This document shows positions 43,218-52,167 of a stretch of 64,000 nucleotides of DNA, piece after piece; position 1 is the first letter of the stretch, and each line of letters starts with the position of its first letter. This DNA comes from CAWBRT01 sp963791145. Its GTDB lineage: Bacteria; Acidobacteriota; Terriglobia; Terriglobales; Acidobacteriaceae. The stretch is from positions 62,001-126,000 of the forward strand of contig CAWBRT010000008.1 in the NCBI GenBank assembly GCA_963791145.1, in the 5' to 3' direction. Made by a program: the position numbers and the translations under genes. A model generated the notes under the pieces. That model did no database searches, was not told where the DNA came from, and was given only the letters and a program-made list of their open reading frames with translations.

Positions 43218-45623
43218 ATGGTGGTGCCTGTGATTAATCTCGCGGCAAGCGGAGCACGATCCGAAGCGGAGGAGCGACTGACGTTCCCGGTGACCGGTAT
43301 GACGTGCGCCGCATGCCAGTCTTTTGTGGAACGCACGCTGGCGGCGCAACCCGGCGTAAAGAGCGCCTCCGTAAACCTGATGCTGCACAATGCCAGCGTG
43401 ACGTTCGACCCAACGCTGATCGGGGCTGAAGCGCTGGTCGAGGCGGTTCGCGAGACCGGATACGGTGCGGAACTGGCGGAGCAGGCCGAATCCGTGCTGC
43501 GACAGCAGCAGGAGCATGATCGGGAACAGCTTCTGGAATACCTCGGCCTCCGCCGCAAGGCTATTGTCAGCGTCATCGCGGGGGCGGCGGCAATGATCTT
43601 GTCCATGCCGCTGATGACCATGGGCGGCATGACCGGCATGGAACACATTCACGATCCGCTTCTCTCCTTTTCCATGCGGTGGATTGATCCGATACTCTCC
43701 CGCTCGCTGCCTTGGCTTTACCGAATTCCTGCCTCGGCGCTGCGGTGGACCTTGTTTGCACTAACCTTTGCGGTGCTTGCCTGGGCCGGCCGGAGGTTCT
43801 TCGTAAAGGCATGGTCGGCGTTGCGGCACGGAACAGCCGACATGAATTCGCTGGTGGCCTTAGGAACTGGAGCGGCATTTCTGTATTCAACAGCGGCCAC
43901 CATGTTTCCCGCTTTCTTTGTCGCGCACGGCATCGCGCCCGACGTCTACTACGAGGCGGTTGTCTTAATCGTTGCTTTGGTTCTGGTGGGGAACACGCTG
44001 GAAGCCCGCTCCAAGCGACAGACGGCGGCGTCGCTTGCCAAGCTTGTTGCCTTACAGCCAAGAACCGCCCGGGTATTCCGCGACGAGGTGGAACTCGAGA
44101 TCTCGGTAGACGAGATCCGGCGCGGTGATGTCGTGCTCATTCGCCCGGGAGAACGCATCGCGGTGGACGGGGACATTCTCGACGGTGCCAGCGCGGTGGA
44201 TGAATCGATGCTGACCGGCGAATCGATACCTGTCGTGAAGCGCGCCGGAGACCACGTCCTGGGTGGCACCCTCAACCAAAACGGCTCATTTCGCTACCGG
44301 GCTTCGCGCATAGGAGCCGAGAGCACACTGGCGCAGATCGTACGATTGCTGCGCGATGCTCAGAGTTCGCGTGCGCCGATTCAGAAACTGGCCGATCGTA
44401 TCAGCGCCGTTTTTGTTCCGACGGTGCTTGGCATTTCTATCGTCACATTCGCTGCATGGCGGCTGCTGGCTCCCGGCGCCGGTCTGATGCAGGCGTTCGC
44501 CTCCGCCGTGACAGTCCTGGTCATTGCGTGCCCCTGCGCCATGGGGTTGGCTGTGCCAACGGCAGTTATGGTTGCCACCGGCCGGGGAGCGCATTTTGGA
44601 ATCCTTATAAAAGGGGGTGAGGCGCTGGAGCGCCTCGGAAAAATCGACACAGTCGTCCTCGACAAAACCGGAACGATCACCGAAGGTAAGCCCCGGGTTA
44701 CGGATTTTCTGTTGGCGCCAGAATCCGCAGCGGATGTCGCAGACGCGGGCGCAGCCGCTACCCGCGATACGCTTGCCCTGGTAGCAGCGGTGGAGCGAAG
44801 AAGCGAGCATCCGCTTGCAGCTGCCGTGGCCAGCTATGCAGCGGAGTTCGGGGCAATGGCTCTGGAGCCAGACTCATTCGAGGCGCGCATAGGGCAAGGC
44901 GCGATCGGTACGGTCGATGGCACCGCGGTTGTCGTGGGTGCGTCGGAGTTGTTGCAGAGCTACAGCATCAATTTGGCTTCGCTACAGCCGGCGGCGCAGC
45001 GGCTGGCGGAGGAAGGCAAGACGTTGGTTTGGGTCGGAATCGGTGGCCGGCTGCGGGCTTTGATCGCCGTGGCCGACACGGTCAGGCCGTCTTCCGTTTA
45101 TGCGATTGCGGCCTTGCGCAAAGCCGGACTGAAACTGGTAATGCTCACCGGGGATAACCGGCATACGGCGAATGCTATTGCGCGCCAAGTCCAGGTCGAT
45201 GATGTTGTGGCTGGCGTGCGTCCGGCAGGCAAACTGGAGGTGATTGAGCGCCTTCAATCTGAAGGCAGGAGGGTGGCCATGGTTGGCGACGGTATCAACG
45301 ACGCCCCGGCGCTGGCCAAGGCCGATGTGGGAATCGCGATGGCAAGCGGGTCGGATATCGCTATGGAAGCTAGCGATGTGACCCTTATGCGCAGCGACCT
45401 GAGCCGGGTAGCCATGGCCATCCATCTTTCGCGGCAAACCATGTCGGTGATGCGGCAGAACCTGTTTTGGGCGTTAGTCTACAATCTGATCGGCATACCC
45501 ATTGCCGCCGGAATACTGTACCCTTCGCTCGTGCTCAGCCCCGTGCTGGCCAGCGCGGCAATGGCAATGAGCTCAGTTAGTGTGGTCTCCAACAGCCTTC
45601 GTCTGCGGCAAGTGAAACTCTAA
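43218..45623 (+). CDS. copA: Copper-exporting P1B-type ATPase CopA
   Basis: 801 residues. One N-terminal HMA domain (GMTCAACQSFVERTL) is followed by eight-helix architecture, the phosphatase loop (DESMLTGESIPV), the metal-site CPCAMGLAVP in a membrane helix, the phosphorylation motif DKTGTITEGKPRV, the SEHPLA histidine-proline motif, MLTGDNRHTANAIA and GDGINDAPALAKADVGIAM. The C-terminal helix pair has YNLIGIPIAAGILYP and MSSVSVVSNSLRLR. CPC and the M-x2-S-S end are typical of Cu(I)-specific exporters. It is the middle gene of copZ-copA-csoR. Confidence 0.96.
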   Translation: MVVPVINLAASGARSEAEERLTFPVTGMTCAACQSFVERTLAAQPGVKSASVNLMLHNASVTFDPTLIGAEALVEAVRETGYGAELAEQAESVLRQQQEHDREQLLEYLGLRRKAIVSVIAGAAAMILSMPLMTMGGMTGMEHIHDPLLSFSMRWIDPILSRSLPWLYRIPASALRWTLFALTFAVLAWAGRRFFVKAWSALRHGTADMNSLVALGTGAAFLYSTAATMFPAFFVAHGIAPDVYYEAVVLIVALVLVGNTLEARSKRQTAASLAKLVALQPRTARVFRDEVELEISVDEIRRGDVVLIRPGERIAVDGDILDGASAVDESMLTGESIPVVKRAGDHVLGGTLNQNGSFRYRASRIGAESTLAQIVRLLRDAQSSRAPIQKLADRISAVFVPTVLGISIVTFAAWRLLAPGAGLMQAFASAVTVLVIACPCAMGLAVPTAVMVATGRGAHFGILIKGGEALERLGKIDTVVLDKTGTITEGKPRVTDFLLAPESAADVADAGAAATRDTLALVAAVERRSEHPLAAAVASYAAEFGAMALEPDSFEARIGQGAIGTVDGTAVVVGASELLQSYSINLASLQPAAQRLAEEGKTLVWVGIGGRLRALIAVADTVRPSSVYAIAALRKAGLKLVMLTGDNRHTANAIARQVQVDDVVAGVRPAGKLEVIERLQSEGRRVAMVGDGINDAPALAKADVGIAMASGSDIAMEASDVTLMRSDLSRVAMAIHLSRQTMSVMRQNLFWALVYNLIGIPIAAGILYPSLVLSPVLASAAMAMSSVSVVSNSLRLRQVKL

Positions 45624-45639
45624 AAGGATTCGAGATTCC

Positions 45640-45993
45640 ATGAGCGCGCGCAAATCTCCCCAAACCTCGGCACGAGAGCCAGCCCTTCGCATTCTTGGGC
45701 AGGAGCGAAAGGCCGCCGGCGTTAATGCGGCAATCAAAGTGGCCAATCTGCAACGACTGCGCAGGATCGAGGGCCAGCTCCGGGGCATCCAGAAGATGGT
45801 GCAGGAAGATCGTTATTGCGCTGACATCATCGTGCAGATAGCGTCCGTTCAGGAGGCCCTGCGCGGCGTGGGCCGGGCCCTGATGAAGAATCACCTTCAG
45901 CACTGCACCACTCAGGCAGTCGCGAAGGGACCGCAGGAGGCAGCCGCCATGTATGACGAGCTGCTGGAGCTGATTTACAAGCATCTCCGATGA
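45640..45993 (+). CDS. csoR: Copper-sensing repressor CsoR (CsoR/FrmR family)
   Basis: 117 residues. The helical core begins at LQRLRRIEGQLRGIQKMVQEDRYC. The Cu(I) ligands Cys (RYCADI), His and Cys (NHLQHC, H-x3-C) match CsoR rather than the formaldehyde sensor FrmR. An N-terminal extension of about 38 residues is disordered. It is encoded 17 bases after copA and should repress the operon at the site 42971-42993. Confidence 0.92.
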   Translation: MSARKSPQTSAREPALRILGQERKAAGVNAAIKVANLQRLRRIEGQLRGIQKMVQEDRYCADIIVQIASVQEALRGVGRALMKNHLQHCTTQAVAKGPQEAAAMYDELLELIYKHLR

Positions 45994-46139
45994 CAGAATG
46001 ACATTGAGCGCCAGCTACGGATTACTTGCTGCCCGTTCTGCAGAACATGCCCCGCAGGCGTTTGAGACGGTCACACTCATCAATACGTCCCAGTACCTAG
46101 GCCGTGACTCGAGCCATTGGGGCCTCCCGTTCCAAAAGT

Positions 46140-47090
46140 TCAAGCGGCTATGGTGTATCTTGTGCCGGCCGTATTGAGGATGAACTGCTCGGGCATTTCG
46201 TGCGCAAAGGCCGATATCGCCTCAAAGCCGGTGCAGTGAGTGGGAACGATGTATTTGGGATTGATTGCTTTAATATCGGCGATCGTCTTCTGAATCAACT
46301 CCGGCTTGGCGCCGGTCAAGTGGCAGCCGCCGATGATGGCATAGACCTTGTCTATCCCGGTCATTTTCTGCGCGTGTCGCACTGTGTTCACGATTCCTCG
46401 ATGGGCGCAGCCGGAAAGCACAACCAGTCCCTTTCCTCCGGCATTTAGAATCACAGCTTGCTCTCCGGCGAAGGTCTCTGGCACGAACTCCTCGCCTCTC
46501 TTGGCTAGAAACCTGTCCGGAATCTTCTCATACGCAGTTACCTGATCGATCCGCCCCGGCAAATAAGCCCCCGGAATGATCGCAGTGGGACCTTTGACCT
46601 GGACGATGTTTACAAAGCCTAATGCCTCAATGTCTTCTTTCTTGAGAAGATTCACCTGGGCGATGTTGCCGGCAGGCCGCTTGCCGTAGGTGCCTGCGAA
46701 GAAGTCTTCCCCGACATAAAGTGGGATGCCTCGGGAAAACTCGTCTTTCTTTGCCTTAAGGACCTCAATGCAAGCAGCTTCATGGTCCCAATGGTCATGA
46801 CTGATGGCCAGAGCTTCTATTTCCCGGAGGTTAATCTTCAGAAGCTCCAGGTTCCGCACGACGCCTCTTGCGTCTGAGCCGAAATCAAAGAGGCAGGAAT
46901 GCGTTTTCCCATCAACCACCGTTTCGATGTGGTACGCGAGCCCATGTTCGGCGTGCAACACGCACTCGAGGGGGTGCGTAACGTAGGTGTGCCTCTTTGC
47001 AATCTTTTCATCGAGCCGGGTTGCATCAGCTAGATTGTCGGTAACAATGGTGATGATGATTTGCTGGGCCTCTGGGATCTGTATCTGCAT
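46140..47090 (-). CDS. MBL-fold metallohydrolase (COG1237 type)
   Basis: A 316-residue metallo-beta-lactamase-fold protein. The metal motif is SHDHWDHEAA, preceded by LFDFGSDARGVVRNLELL. A second histidine lies in LSGCAHRGIVNT, and others in GGCHLTGAKPELI and VPTHCTGFEA. This group includes the methanopterin-pathway ribofuranosyl-aminobenzene phosphate synthase-like proteins. The actual substrate is unknown. It is the last gene of the minus-strand NifX-like operon. Confidence 0.88.
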   Translation of the reverse strand: MQIQIPEAQQIIITIVTDNLADATRLDEKIAKRHTYVTHPLECVLHAEHGLAYHIETVVDGKTHSCLFDFGSDARGVVRNLELLKINLREIEALAISHDHWDHEAACIEVLKAKKDEFSRGIPLYVGEDFFAGTYGKRPAGNIAQVNLLKKEDIEALGFVNIVQVKGPTAIIPGAYLPGRIDQVTAYEKIPDRFLAKRGEEFVPETFAGEQAVILNAGGKGLVVLSGCAHRGIVNTVRHAQKMTGIDKVYAIIGGCHLTGAKPELIQKTIADIKAINPKYIVPTHCTGFEAISAFAHEMPEQFILNTAGTRYTIAA

Positions 47091-47150
47091 GCACGAGTCT
47101 CCTTCCCGCTAAGGACTATCTACTACCTGCAATGCCGTGAGCTGGCCGGA

Positions 47151-47849
47151 TTATCGCATAAGCTGGGGAACGGGCTGCTGTTCGACCATGCTTTTCTCTT
47201 CATTAATGCCGGGTTGTGCGTCTTTGTGGCAGATCATCACCTTGGAGCGCCCGGCCGACGCAAGGACTTTCGTGATGCTATGAAAATATCGCTGCAAGAG
47301 TTCCTGTTCATGGTGAAGAAATGTGATCGCCCGCCCGGCGCCCATCGAAATCATGCGGAGATAAAACAGGGCTCTTACGAGAGGATTCGCGGGCACGTCG
47401 TGCTCCATCATGAGAAACACCCCTCCCGGCCGCAGTACGCGCACGATCTCCCGCAATGCACGGTCCTGCGTTTCTCCCTTGAGCTCGTAAAACGCGTGAG
47501 AGCAGGTCACCGCGTCGAAGGTGGCGGCCGCGAACGGAAGACAGCCTGCGTCCGCTTGAACCAGAGAGACGTTGGTAAACGCTTTGATCTTCTTCTGGGC
47601 TACGTTCAACATGCCACGGGAAAAATCCGCCCCAACGACCTCGCCATCAGGCCCGACCTTTGCCCGCAAGTAAGTCAGAAGCGTCCCCGTGCCGGTGCAG
47701 AGATCGAGAAGTCTGCCGCCGCGCTGTACGGGGATCTGCTCAACCAAGAACTTCCTGGCCAGGCCCTGCTTGTCGCGAGAATGCAGCGCGACGAAGCGAT
47801 CGTAGAACCGCGAAAAGATATCGTAGTAGACCTGGCGCGTATGCCTCAT
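47151..47849 (-). CDS. Class I SAM-dependent methyltransferase (UbiE/MenG-like)
   Basis: A 232-residue enzyme: YDIFSRFYDRFVAL at the start, LLDLCTGTGTLLTYLRAK (SAM motif I), VVGADFSRGMLNVAQKKI, FDAVTCSHAFYELKGE and REIVRVLRPGGVFLMMEHD. The substrate is unknown. It lies 60 bases before the MBL gene and 62 after the small upstream gene, all on the minus strand. Confidence 0.88.
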   Translation of the reverse strand: MRHTRQVYYDIFSRFYDRFVALHSRDKQGLARKFLVEQIPVQRGGRLLDLCTGTGTLLTYLRAKVGPDGEVVGADFSRGMLNVAQKKIKAFTNVSLVQADAGCLPFAAATFDAVTCSHAFYELKGETQDRALREIVRVLRPGGVFLMMEHDVPANPLVRALFYLRMISMGAGRAITFLHHEQELLQRYFHSITKVLASAGRSKVMICHKDAQPGINEEKSMVEQQPVPQLMR

Positions 47850-47911
47850 GAGTTCACTCGCCCAGTTCCGCCCCGTGCCAGCGAGCCCAGAGCGGCACTA
47901 GCTGGATCCAT

Positions 47912-48184
47912 TCAAATGCCGTGCAGATCAAAGTCGGGCCCCTGGCAGAGCTCACGCTCCCGCGCCGCCCGCCGTTTCCAGCTCTGGATGCCGGGAACGA
48001 CGTACGGCAGCAGACGCAAGGAATAGATGGGCGGGATCACCGGCAACCCAAGCATGTCGCCAAAGGTGATGGTCATGAACACGGTTTCGAGCGCAGCGCG
48101 CAACTCCAGCGCATGCTGTTCGAATTCGTATCCGGTCATTCCATAAACGAACTCCCGGGCTTTCTGCTTCCACTCAGTGCTCAC
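47912..48184 (-). CDS. Small conserved-looking protein of the NifX-like operon
   Basis: 90 residues from a GTG at 48184 that overlaps the NifX-like stop (GTGAGCACTGA) and has GGAG upstream. It is moderately hydrophobic in the middle (LETVFMTITFGDMLGLPVIPPIYSLRLLPYVVPG) and ends in a basic region. It could be membrane-associated. No family is recognised. Translational overlap argues that it is a real gene. Confidence 0.65.
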   Translation of the reverse strand: MSTEWKQKAREFVYGMTGYEFEQHALELRAALETVFMTITFGDMLGLPVIPPIYSLRLLPYVVPGIQSWKRRAARERELCQGPDFDLHGI

Positions 48185-48527
48185 ACACGTGCGCTCCACA
48201 GGCGTTGCCATTCGTCGCTAGAGCTCCCACGAGATAATCCGACACCAGTTTCTCCGGGGTTTCGGCGGGCGCGCCCAGCACCACCTCCATCCCATACTGC
48301 GCGAACATACTTTGTGCGCGCTGCCCCATGTTGCCGGCGATGATCATCTCGGCGCCGCGCTCGGCAAGCCATGGCGGCAACAGGCCCGGCTGGTGCGGCG
48401 GAGCCTCGATGTCTTCACGCTTGAGGATCTTCTTCTGCGCGGGATCTACATCTATCAGAGCGAAACGTTCGCAGTGGCCAAAATGCATGGCAAGTTTTCC
48501 TTCGGCGAGTGGAATAGCAATTCTCAT
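48174..48527 (-). CDS. NifX/NifB-C-terminal-like dinitrogenase iron-molybdenum cofactor family protein
   Basis: 117 residues of the NifX/NafY/NifB-C fold: MRIAIPLAEGKLAMHFGHCERFALIDVD (the HFGHC with histidine and cysteine is typical), MIIAGNMGQRAQSMFAQYGMEVVLGA and a Cys/His-rich tail (CGAHVCEH). Outside nitrogen fixation such proteins are thought to carry iron-sulfur or metal clusters. No nif structural genes are here. It is the first gene of the 48.5-46.1 kb operon. Confidence 0.88.
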   Translation of the reverse strand: MRIAIPLAEGKLAMHFGHCERFALIDVDPAQKKILKREDIEAPPHQPGLLPPWLAERGAEMIIAGNMGQRAQSMFAQYGMEVVLGAPAETPEKLVSDYLVGALATNGNACGAHVCEH

Positions 48528-48721
48528 CCTTTGGTCTCCGTGCAGCTATGAGGTTCTGTTTCTTGAATCCAACTTTCGTGACTTACCGAGTGCACGCCAC
48601 ATTCCAACGTATCCGCTGACGGCACAACCGCGCTATGGCACGCAGGGCAAATGGGATACACTGCTCTCCGAATGTGTGCTCAAGATGTGGGAGCGGCGCA
48701 GTCATGCAGAATGCAAGAATG

Positions 48722-50068
48722 CTACCGCTTGCTGCGTCCATCCTGATGTGGCATGGATACCCCCAGCGCCTTGACCTTGCGATAGAGTGTGCTCGGATCG
48801 ATTCCCAGTTCCCGGGCAGTACGCTGCCGATTCCCCCTGTTACGCTGGAGCGCCGCCTCGATCAAGCGCTGTTCTGCCACCCGGATGCTCATGAATCCTT
48901 CGGCGGAAGCAGCCACTGAGGCCGGCGGACGCAGCTCGATCGGCAGGTGCTGTGACTCAATCAGCCCTCCATCGCACAATACGAATGCTTGCTCGATGAT
49001 GTTCTCCAGCTCGCGAACGTTTCCGGGATAATCATGATCCATCAGCCGAACCAGCACTTCTTGGGAAACGCCGGCGATGTCCTTACCTTCGAGATGGTTG
49101 AACTTCGCGATCAAGTGATCCAGCAGCATAGGAATGTCCTCGCGCCGTTCGCGCAAGGCTGGAATTTTCAAGTGAATCACGCGGATACGGTAGAAGAGAT
49201 CTTCCCGGAATTTGCCTTCGCGGACCAACTGAGCCAAGTTCTTGTTGGTAGCAGCCAGCACCCGGACATCCACCTTCAGCGGCTCGGTCGCACCGAGCGG
49301 CTCTACGAATCGCTCCTGCAAGACTCGCAGTAACCGGACTTGCATGGCCGGTGAAATGTCCCCGATTTCGTCGAGGAGAATGGTGCCGCCCGCAGCCAGG
49401 ACAAAACGGCCCGGCTTGTCACGCCGGGCGTCGGTGAACGCTCCTGCTTTGTAGCCGAAGAGCTCCGATTCCAGCAACGTGTCGGGCAAAGCGGCGCAGT
49501 TCACTGCGACGAACCGCTTCTTGCTGCGCGGAGACAGATTGTGAATCGCACGCGCAAACAGTTCCTTTCCAGTGCCGCTTTCTCCCTCAATCAAGACCGT
49601 GCTATGGCTGGCAGCGATCTGCGGCACGATGTCAAACAGGCGCCGCATAGCCGCACTGCGCCCCACGATGTCTTCAAACGTGTATTTCGCCTCCAGTTCC
49701 TTGCGCAGTTGCTCCACGTGACTGAGATCTTGGAAGGTTTCGACACCGCCGATCACGGCACCATCCGGGCTGCGCAGCAATGCCGTAGAAATCCGGATTG
49801 GGACTCGTCTTCCGCTGGCGCTGATGATGTCTGCGGTCGCACTGACCACCGGTTTTCCGCTGGCAAAGGTGCGCCGCAGAGCGCAGGCCCCTTCGCAGAT
49901 GCTGGCCCGGAAGACGTCGGAGCACAGTCGGCCTACCGCATGCTGCCGGCGAACGCCGGTAATCTGTTCGGCGGCGCGATTGAAGGCAGTAATTCGCCAG
50001 TCGTTATCGACAGTAAAGACGCCTTCATTAATCGAGTCGAGAATCGGATCGGCACATGGTGCACTCAC
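48722..50068 (-). CDS. Sigma-54-dependent transcriptional activator with PAS sensor
   Basis: 448 residues. A PAS domain (about 1-115, ILDSINEGVFTVDNDWRITAFNRAAEQITG), an AAA+ domain (IVGRSAAMRRLFDIVPQIAAS, Walker A GESGTGKELFARAIH, Walker B GGTILLDEIGD) and a Fis-type HTH (NRQRTARELGIDPSTLYRKVKALG). The sigma-54 contact loop reads GAFTDA rather than GAFTGA, a known natural variant. A cysteine-rich PAS segment (CSDVFRASICEGAC) suggests redox or metal sensing. It should activate sigma-54 promoters of the flanking NifX-like genes. Confidence 0.9.
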   Translation of the reverse strand: MSAPCADPILDSINEGVFTVDNDWRITAFNRAAEQITGVRRQHAVGRLCSDVFRASICEGACALRRTFASGKPVVSATADIISASGRRVPIRISTALLRSPDGAVIGGVETFQDLSHVEQLRKELEAKYTFEDIVGRSAAMRRLFDIVPQIAASHSTVLIEGESGTGKELFARAIHNLSPRSKKRFVAVNCAALPDTLLESELFGYKAGAFTDARRDKPGRFVLAAGGTILLDEIGDISPAMQVRLLRVLQERFVEPLGATEPLKVDVRVLAATNKNLAQLVREGKFREDLFYRIRVIHLKIPALRERREDIPMLLDHLIAKFNHLEGKDIAGVSQEVLVRLMDHDYPGNVRELENIIEQAFVLCDGGLIESQHLPIELRPPASVAASAEGFMSIRVAEQRLIEAALQRNRGNRQRTARELGIDPSTLYRKVKALGVSMPHQDGRSKR

Positions 50069-50074
50069 AGACTA

Positions 50075-50141
50075 AGTGTAAAGTACACTGTTGCAGTATT
50101 GCAAGACAGATATTGTCTACAGTCTGGCAACATTGCACGAC
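50075..50141. promoter_or_regulatory. Cluster of inverted repeats in the divergent promoter region
   Basis: Three perfect inverted repeats lie in 50 bases: AGTGTA-3-TACACT (50075-50089), TTGCA-4-TGCAA (50091-50104) and AGACA-5-TGTCT (50104-50118). A 17-base motif at 50091-50107 recurs imperfectly at 50125-50141 (13 of 17). This lies between the sigma-54 activator and the NifX/zinc-ribbon gene and looks like its enhancer region. Confidence 0.55.
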
Positions 50142-50223
50142 TGCGAGGCGCACTCCCGGCGGCAACCATCCGTTTCCACAACAACTTGGAACTTTGGCGA
50201 ACGAGGTGCCCTATGCCTTTGTG

Positions 50224-50832
50224 ATGAGAGTTGCGATTCCACACTGGCAGGGCCGTGTCTCTCCCGTATTCGATGTCACGGTCAATTTCTTGTTGATCCA
50301 CGTGGAGGACGGCCGCGAGATACGCCGCGAGGAGCGCCGCCTGACTGCGACGGATTCGCCGAGCCGGGTATCCGAGTTCTTGAGCTTTGGAGCTGGGACT
50401 CTCATCTGCGGCGCGATCTCCGCACCGGCGGAGGCTGGATTGGCCGCCTCCGGTGTGGAGGTGATCGGCTTTACTTGCGGCAGGGTGGACGAGGTTCTGG
50501 CCGCTTATTTTAATGGCCAACTCGCAAGCCCGGCGTTCGTGATGCCGGGATGCCAGAGATGGAGTGAACGAGCAAAAGGAGAGGTCATGGCAGAAGGATC
50601 GGGCATGGGATTTGGAATGGGTCGCGACCGCGGAGGCAGCGGTCGTGGACGAGGAAGAGGCCAAAGTAGAGGTCAGGCTTTGGGCGGAAGAGGAATGGGA
50701 GGAGTATTCGCGGCCGGATCGGGCGGCTTTTGTGCTTGCCCGAACTGCGGAGAGAAGACGCCACACATTGCGGGACAGCCCTGTATGCGAACGTCGTGCC
50801 CAAAGTGTGGCACGCCAATGGCGCGATCTTAG
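50224..50832 (+). CDS. NifX-like domain protein with Gly/Arg linker and C-terminal zinc ribbon
   Basis: 202 residues. The first 115 are a NifX-type fold (MRVAIPHWQGRVSPVFDVTVNFLLI, GAGTLICGAISAPAEAGL). A Gly/Arg-rich linker (about 128-165) follows, then a zinc ribbon (CACPNCGEKTPHIAGQPC, RTSCPKCGTPM). Such composite proteins usually occur beside DUF5320 genes, as here. A role in carrying or inserting a metal cluster is inferred from the fold. Confidence 0.82.
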   Translation: MRVAIPHWQGRVSPVFDVTVNFLLIHVEDGREIRREERRLTATDSPSRVSEFLSFGAGTLICGAISAPAEAGLAASGVEVIGFTCGRVDEVLAAYFNGQLASPAFVMPGCQRWSERAKGEVMAEGSGMGFGMGRDRGGSGRGRGRGQSRGQALGGRGMGGVFAAGSGGFCACPNCGEKTPHIAGQPCMRTSCPKCGTPMARS

Positions 50833-50866
50833 TTGCGGTTGGGCCACAGAAAAAGGAGAAATTCAC

Positions 50867-51223
50867 ATGCCGTTCAGAAACAGAACAGGTCCGTTGGGGC
50901 GAGGTCCCATGACAAGACAAGGTGCCGGCTTTTGCGGCGGGATGTCACCCGTAACCCTGAATCCGGATTGGGATTCGGCAATGGCCGGACGCAGCCGTGG
51001 TCTTGGTGGACGTGGTTGGCGGCATTACTTCCGCGCCACCGGGCTGTGTAGATGGCAGGGCATGGGAGACACAACTGCCGGAGCAAGCGCGGCGCCCTTC
51101 GCTGCGGGGCCTCCCGACCGGGACATCGCCGTTCTGAAAGGCAAGGCCGACTCGTTAGAGGCGGCGCTTAGCCAAGTGCGCCACAGGATCGAAGAACTCG
51201 AAACGAAGTTGAAACAGGAGTAG
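50867..51223 (+). CDS. DUF5320-family protein
   Basis: 118 residues. The family start is intact (MPFRNRTGPLGRGPMTRQGAGFCGG), then a Gly/Arg-rich middle and a C-terminal coiled coil (LKGKADSLEAALSQVRHRIEELETKLKQE). It lies 34 bases after the zinc-ribbon gene, with AAAAGGAG upstream. Function is unknown. It accompanies NifX-like proteins in many anaerobes. Confidence 0.85.
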   Translation: MPFRNRTGPLGRGPMTRQGAGFCGGMSPVTLNPDWDSAMAGRSRGLGGRGWRHYFRATGLCRWQGMGDTTAGASAAPFAAGPPDRDIAVLKGKADSLEAALSQVRHRIEELETKLKQE

Positions 51224-51307
51224 ATCAGGGTCCGGGATCGCCACCTGACTGGCACGGCATCGGGGCGCACGGGTTCCGGTGCCGGCGGCCGGAGAAAGGG
51301 GTGCGCA

Positions 51308-52042
51308 ATGGACTGGACACTATCCGCTGCAGCGTTCGTGCTGATTACGGCTTATCTGTTCTATGTTGCGCGACTGTTCCGTATTGCGTTCGGCCATGCA
51401 TGGGAAAAGTCTTATAAGACGCCGCCTGTGGGCGTGAGCCTCAGGTATGTGCTCCCTGACGATAAAGACGACTGTGACGATCACCTGCTTTGGCAGACGC
51501 AATTGCCGGCGCTCAAGTTCCTCAGGTCGGCGGGCCTCGCCGGGGTTCCGGTTGCGCGAATGGCGCAGTTCTACCGCGATTTCGCTCGTGCCTATCCGGA
51601 GCTTACTGACGGCTCGGATCTGTGCGACTGGATTGTCGCCTTGCAGAGCGCGGGCGTGGCCGTCCACTGCCGCGCGGGTGCCATGATCGCAATCACGGAA
51701 AAAGGCTTGTTCATTTTGGAGACCCTGGATGAACGGCACATGGTGAGCCAGCGATGCGGCGGAACACAAGTCCGTGATGCTAATACGAGGAATGGCCGAA
51801 GGGTTGGAATACCCCGGCGTTCGCGCCTGACAGGAGGGGCGGCGAGGAACACTGATTCCTGCGAGATCGGGCTGCCATACGGGTGGAAATCTCTCGTTGC
51901 GCCGCATGGAGGCCAATGCAGATGGCAGTGCGCAGCAATCCGTTGTCAGGCGGACCCGCGAACTGGAAACGGAACTCTACGGCGTCCTGTCGGCGCCAGG
52001 GTCAAGAGCAGACAATTAGACCGTAACAGGGACCAATTTTGA
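51308..52042 (+). CDS. Hypothetical membrane-anchored protein
   Basis: 244 residues. It opens with one membrane segment (AAAFVLITAYLFYVARLF). About residues 60-140 look helical and end in AMIAITEKGLFILETLDE, reminiscent of a winged-helix end. After about residue 150 the sequence becomes Arg/Gly-rich and unlike a folded domain, so the true protein may end earlier or the frame may be disturbed near 51750. It follows the DUF5320 gene on the same strand. No family recognised. Confidence 0.5.
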   Translation: MDWTLSAAAFVLITAYLFYVARLFRIAFGHAWEKSYKTPPVGVSLRYVLPDDKDDCDDHLLWQTQLPALKFLRSAGLAGVPVARMAQFYRDFARAYPELTDGSDLCDWIVALQSAGVAVHCRAGAMIAITEKGLFILETLDERHMVSQRCGGTQVRDANTRNGRRVGIPRRSRLTGGAARNTDSCEIGLPYGWKSLVAPHGGQCRWQCAAIRCQADPRTGNGTLRRPVGARVKSRQLDRNRDQF

Positions 52043-52167
52043 TGAGACTCGCTGTCGCCATCGGATGGCGGTTTGTGTCCGATGTTTGTGTCGACGCTGA
52101 TCGGTAACACCGTTGACGGGCGGCTTTCTTGATAGAGGCAAATACAGGAAACGATCACAGGGTGAAA

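Noticed and set aside
48630..48660. TGGCACG-like sigma-54 element between the activator and the NifX-like gene
   Set aside because: It is on the plus strand, facing away from the NifX-like gene, and the -12 GC is out of place by two bases.
50125..50141. Sigma-54 promoter (TGGCA…TTGC) upstream of the NifX/zinc-ribbon gene
   Set aside because: The two elements are three bases too close for the required -24/-12 spacing.
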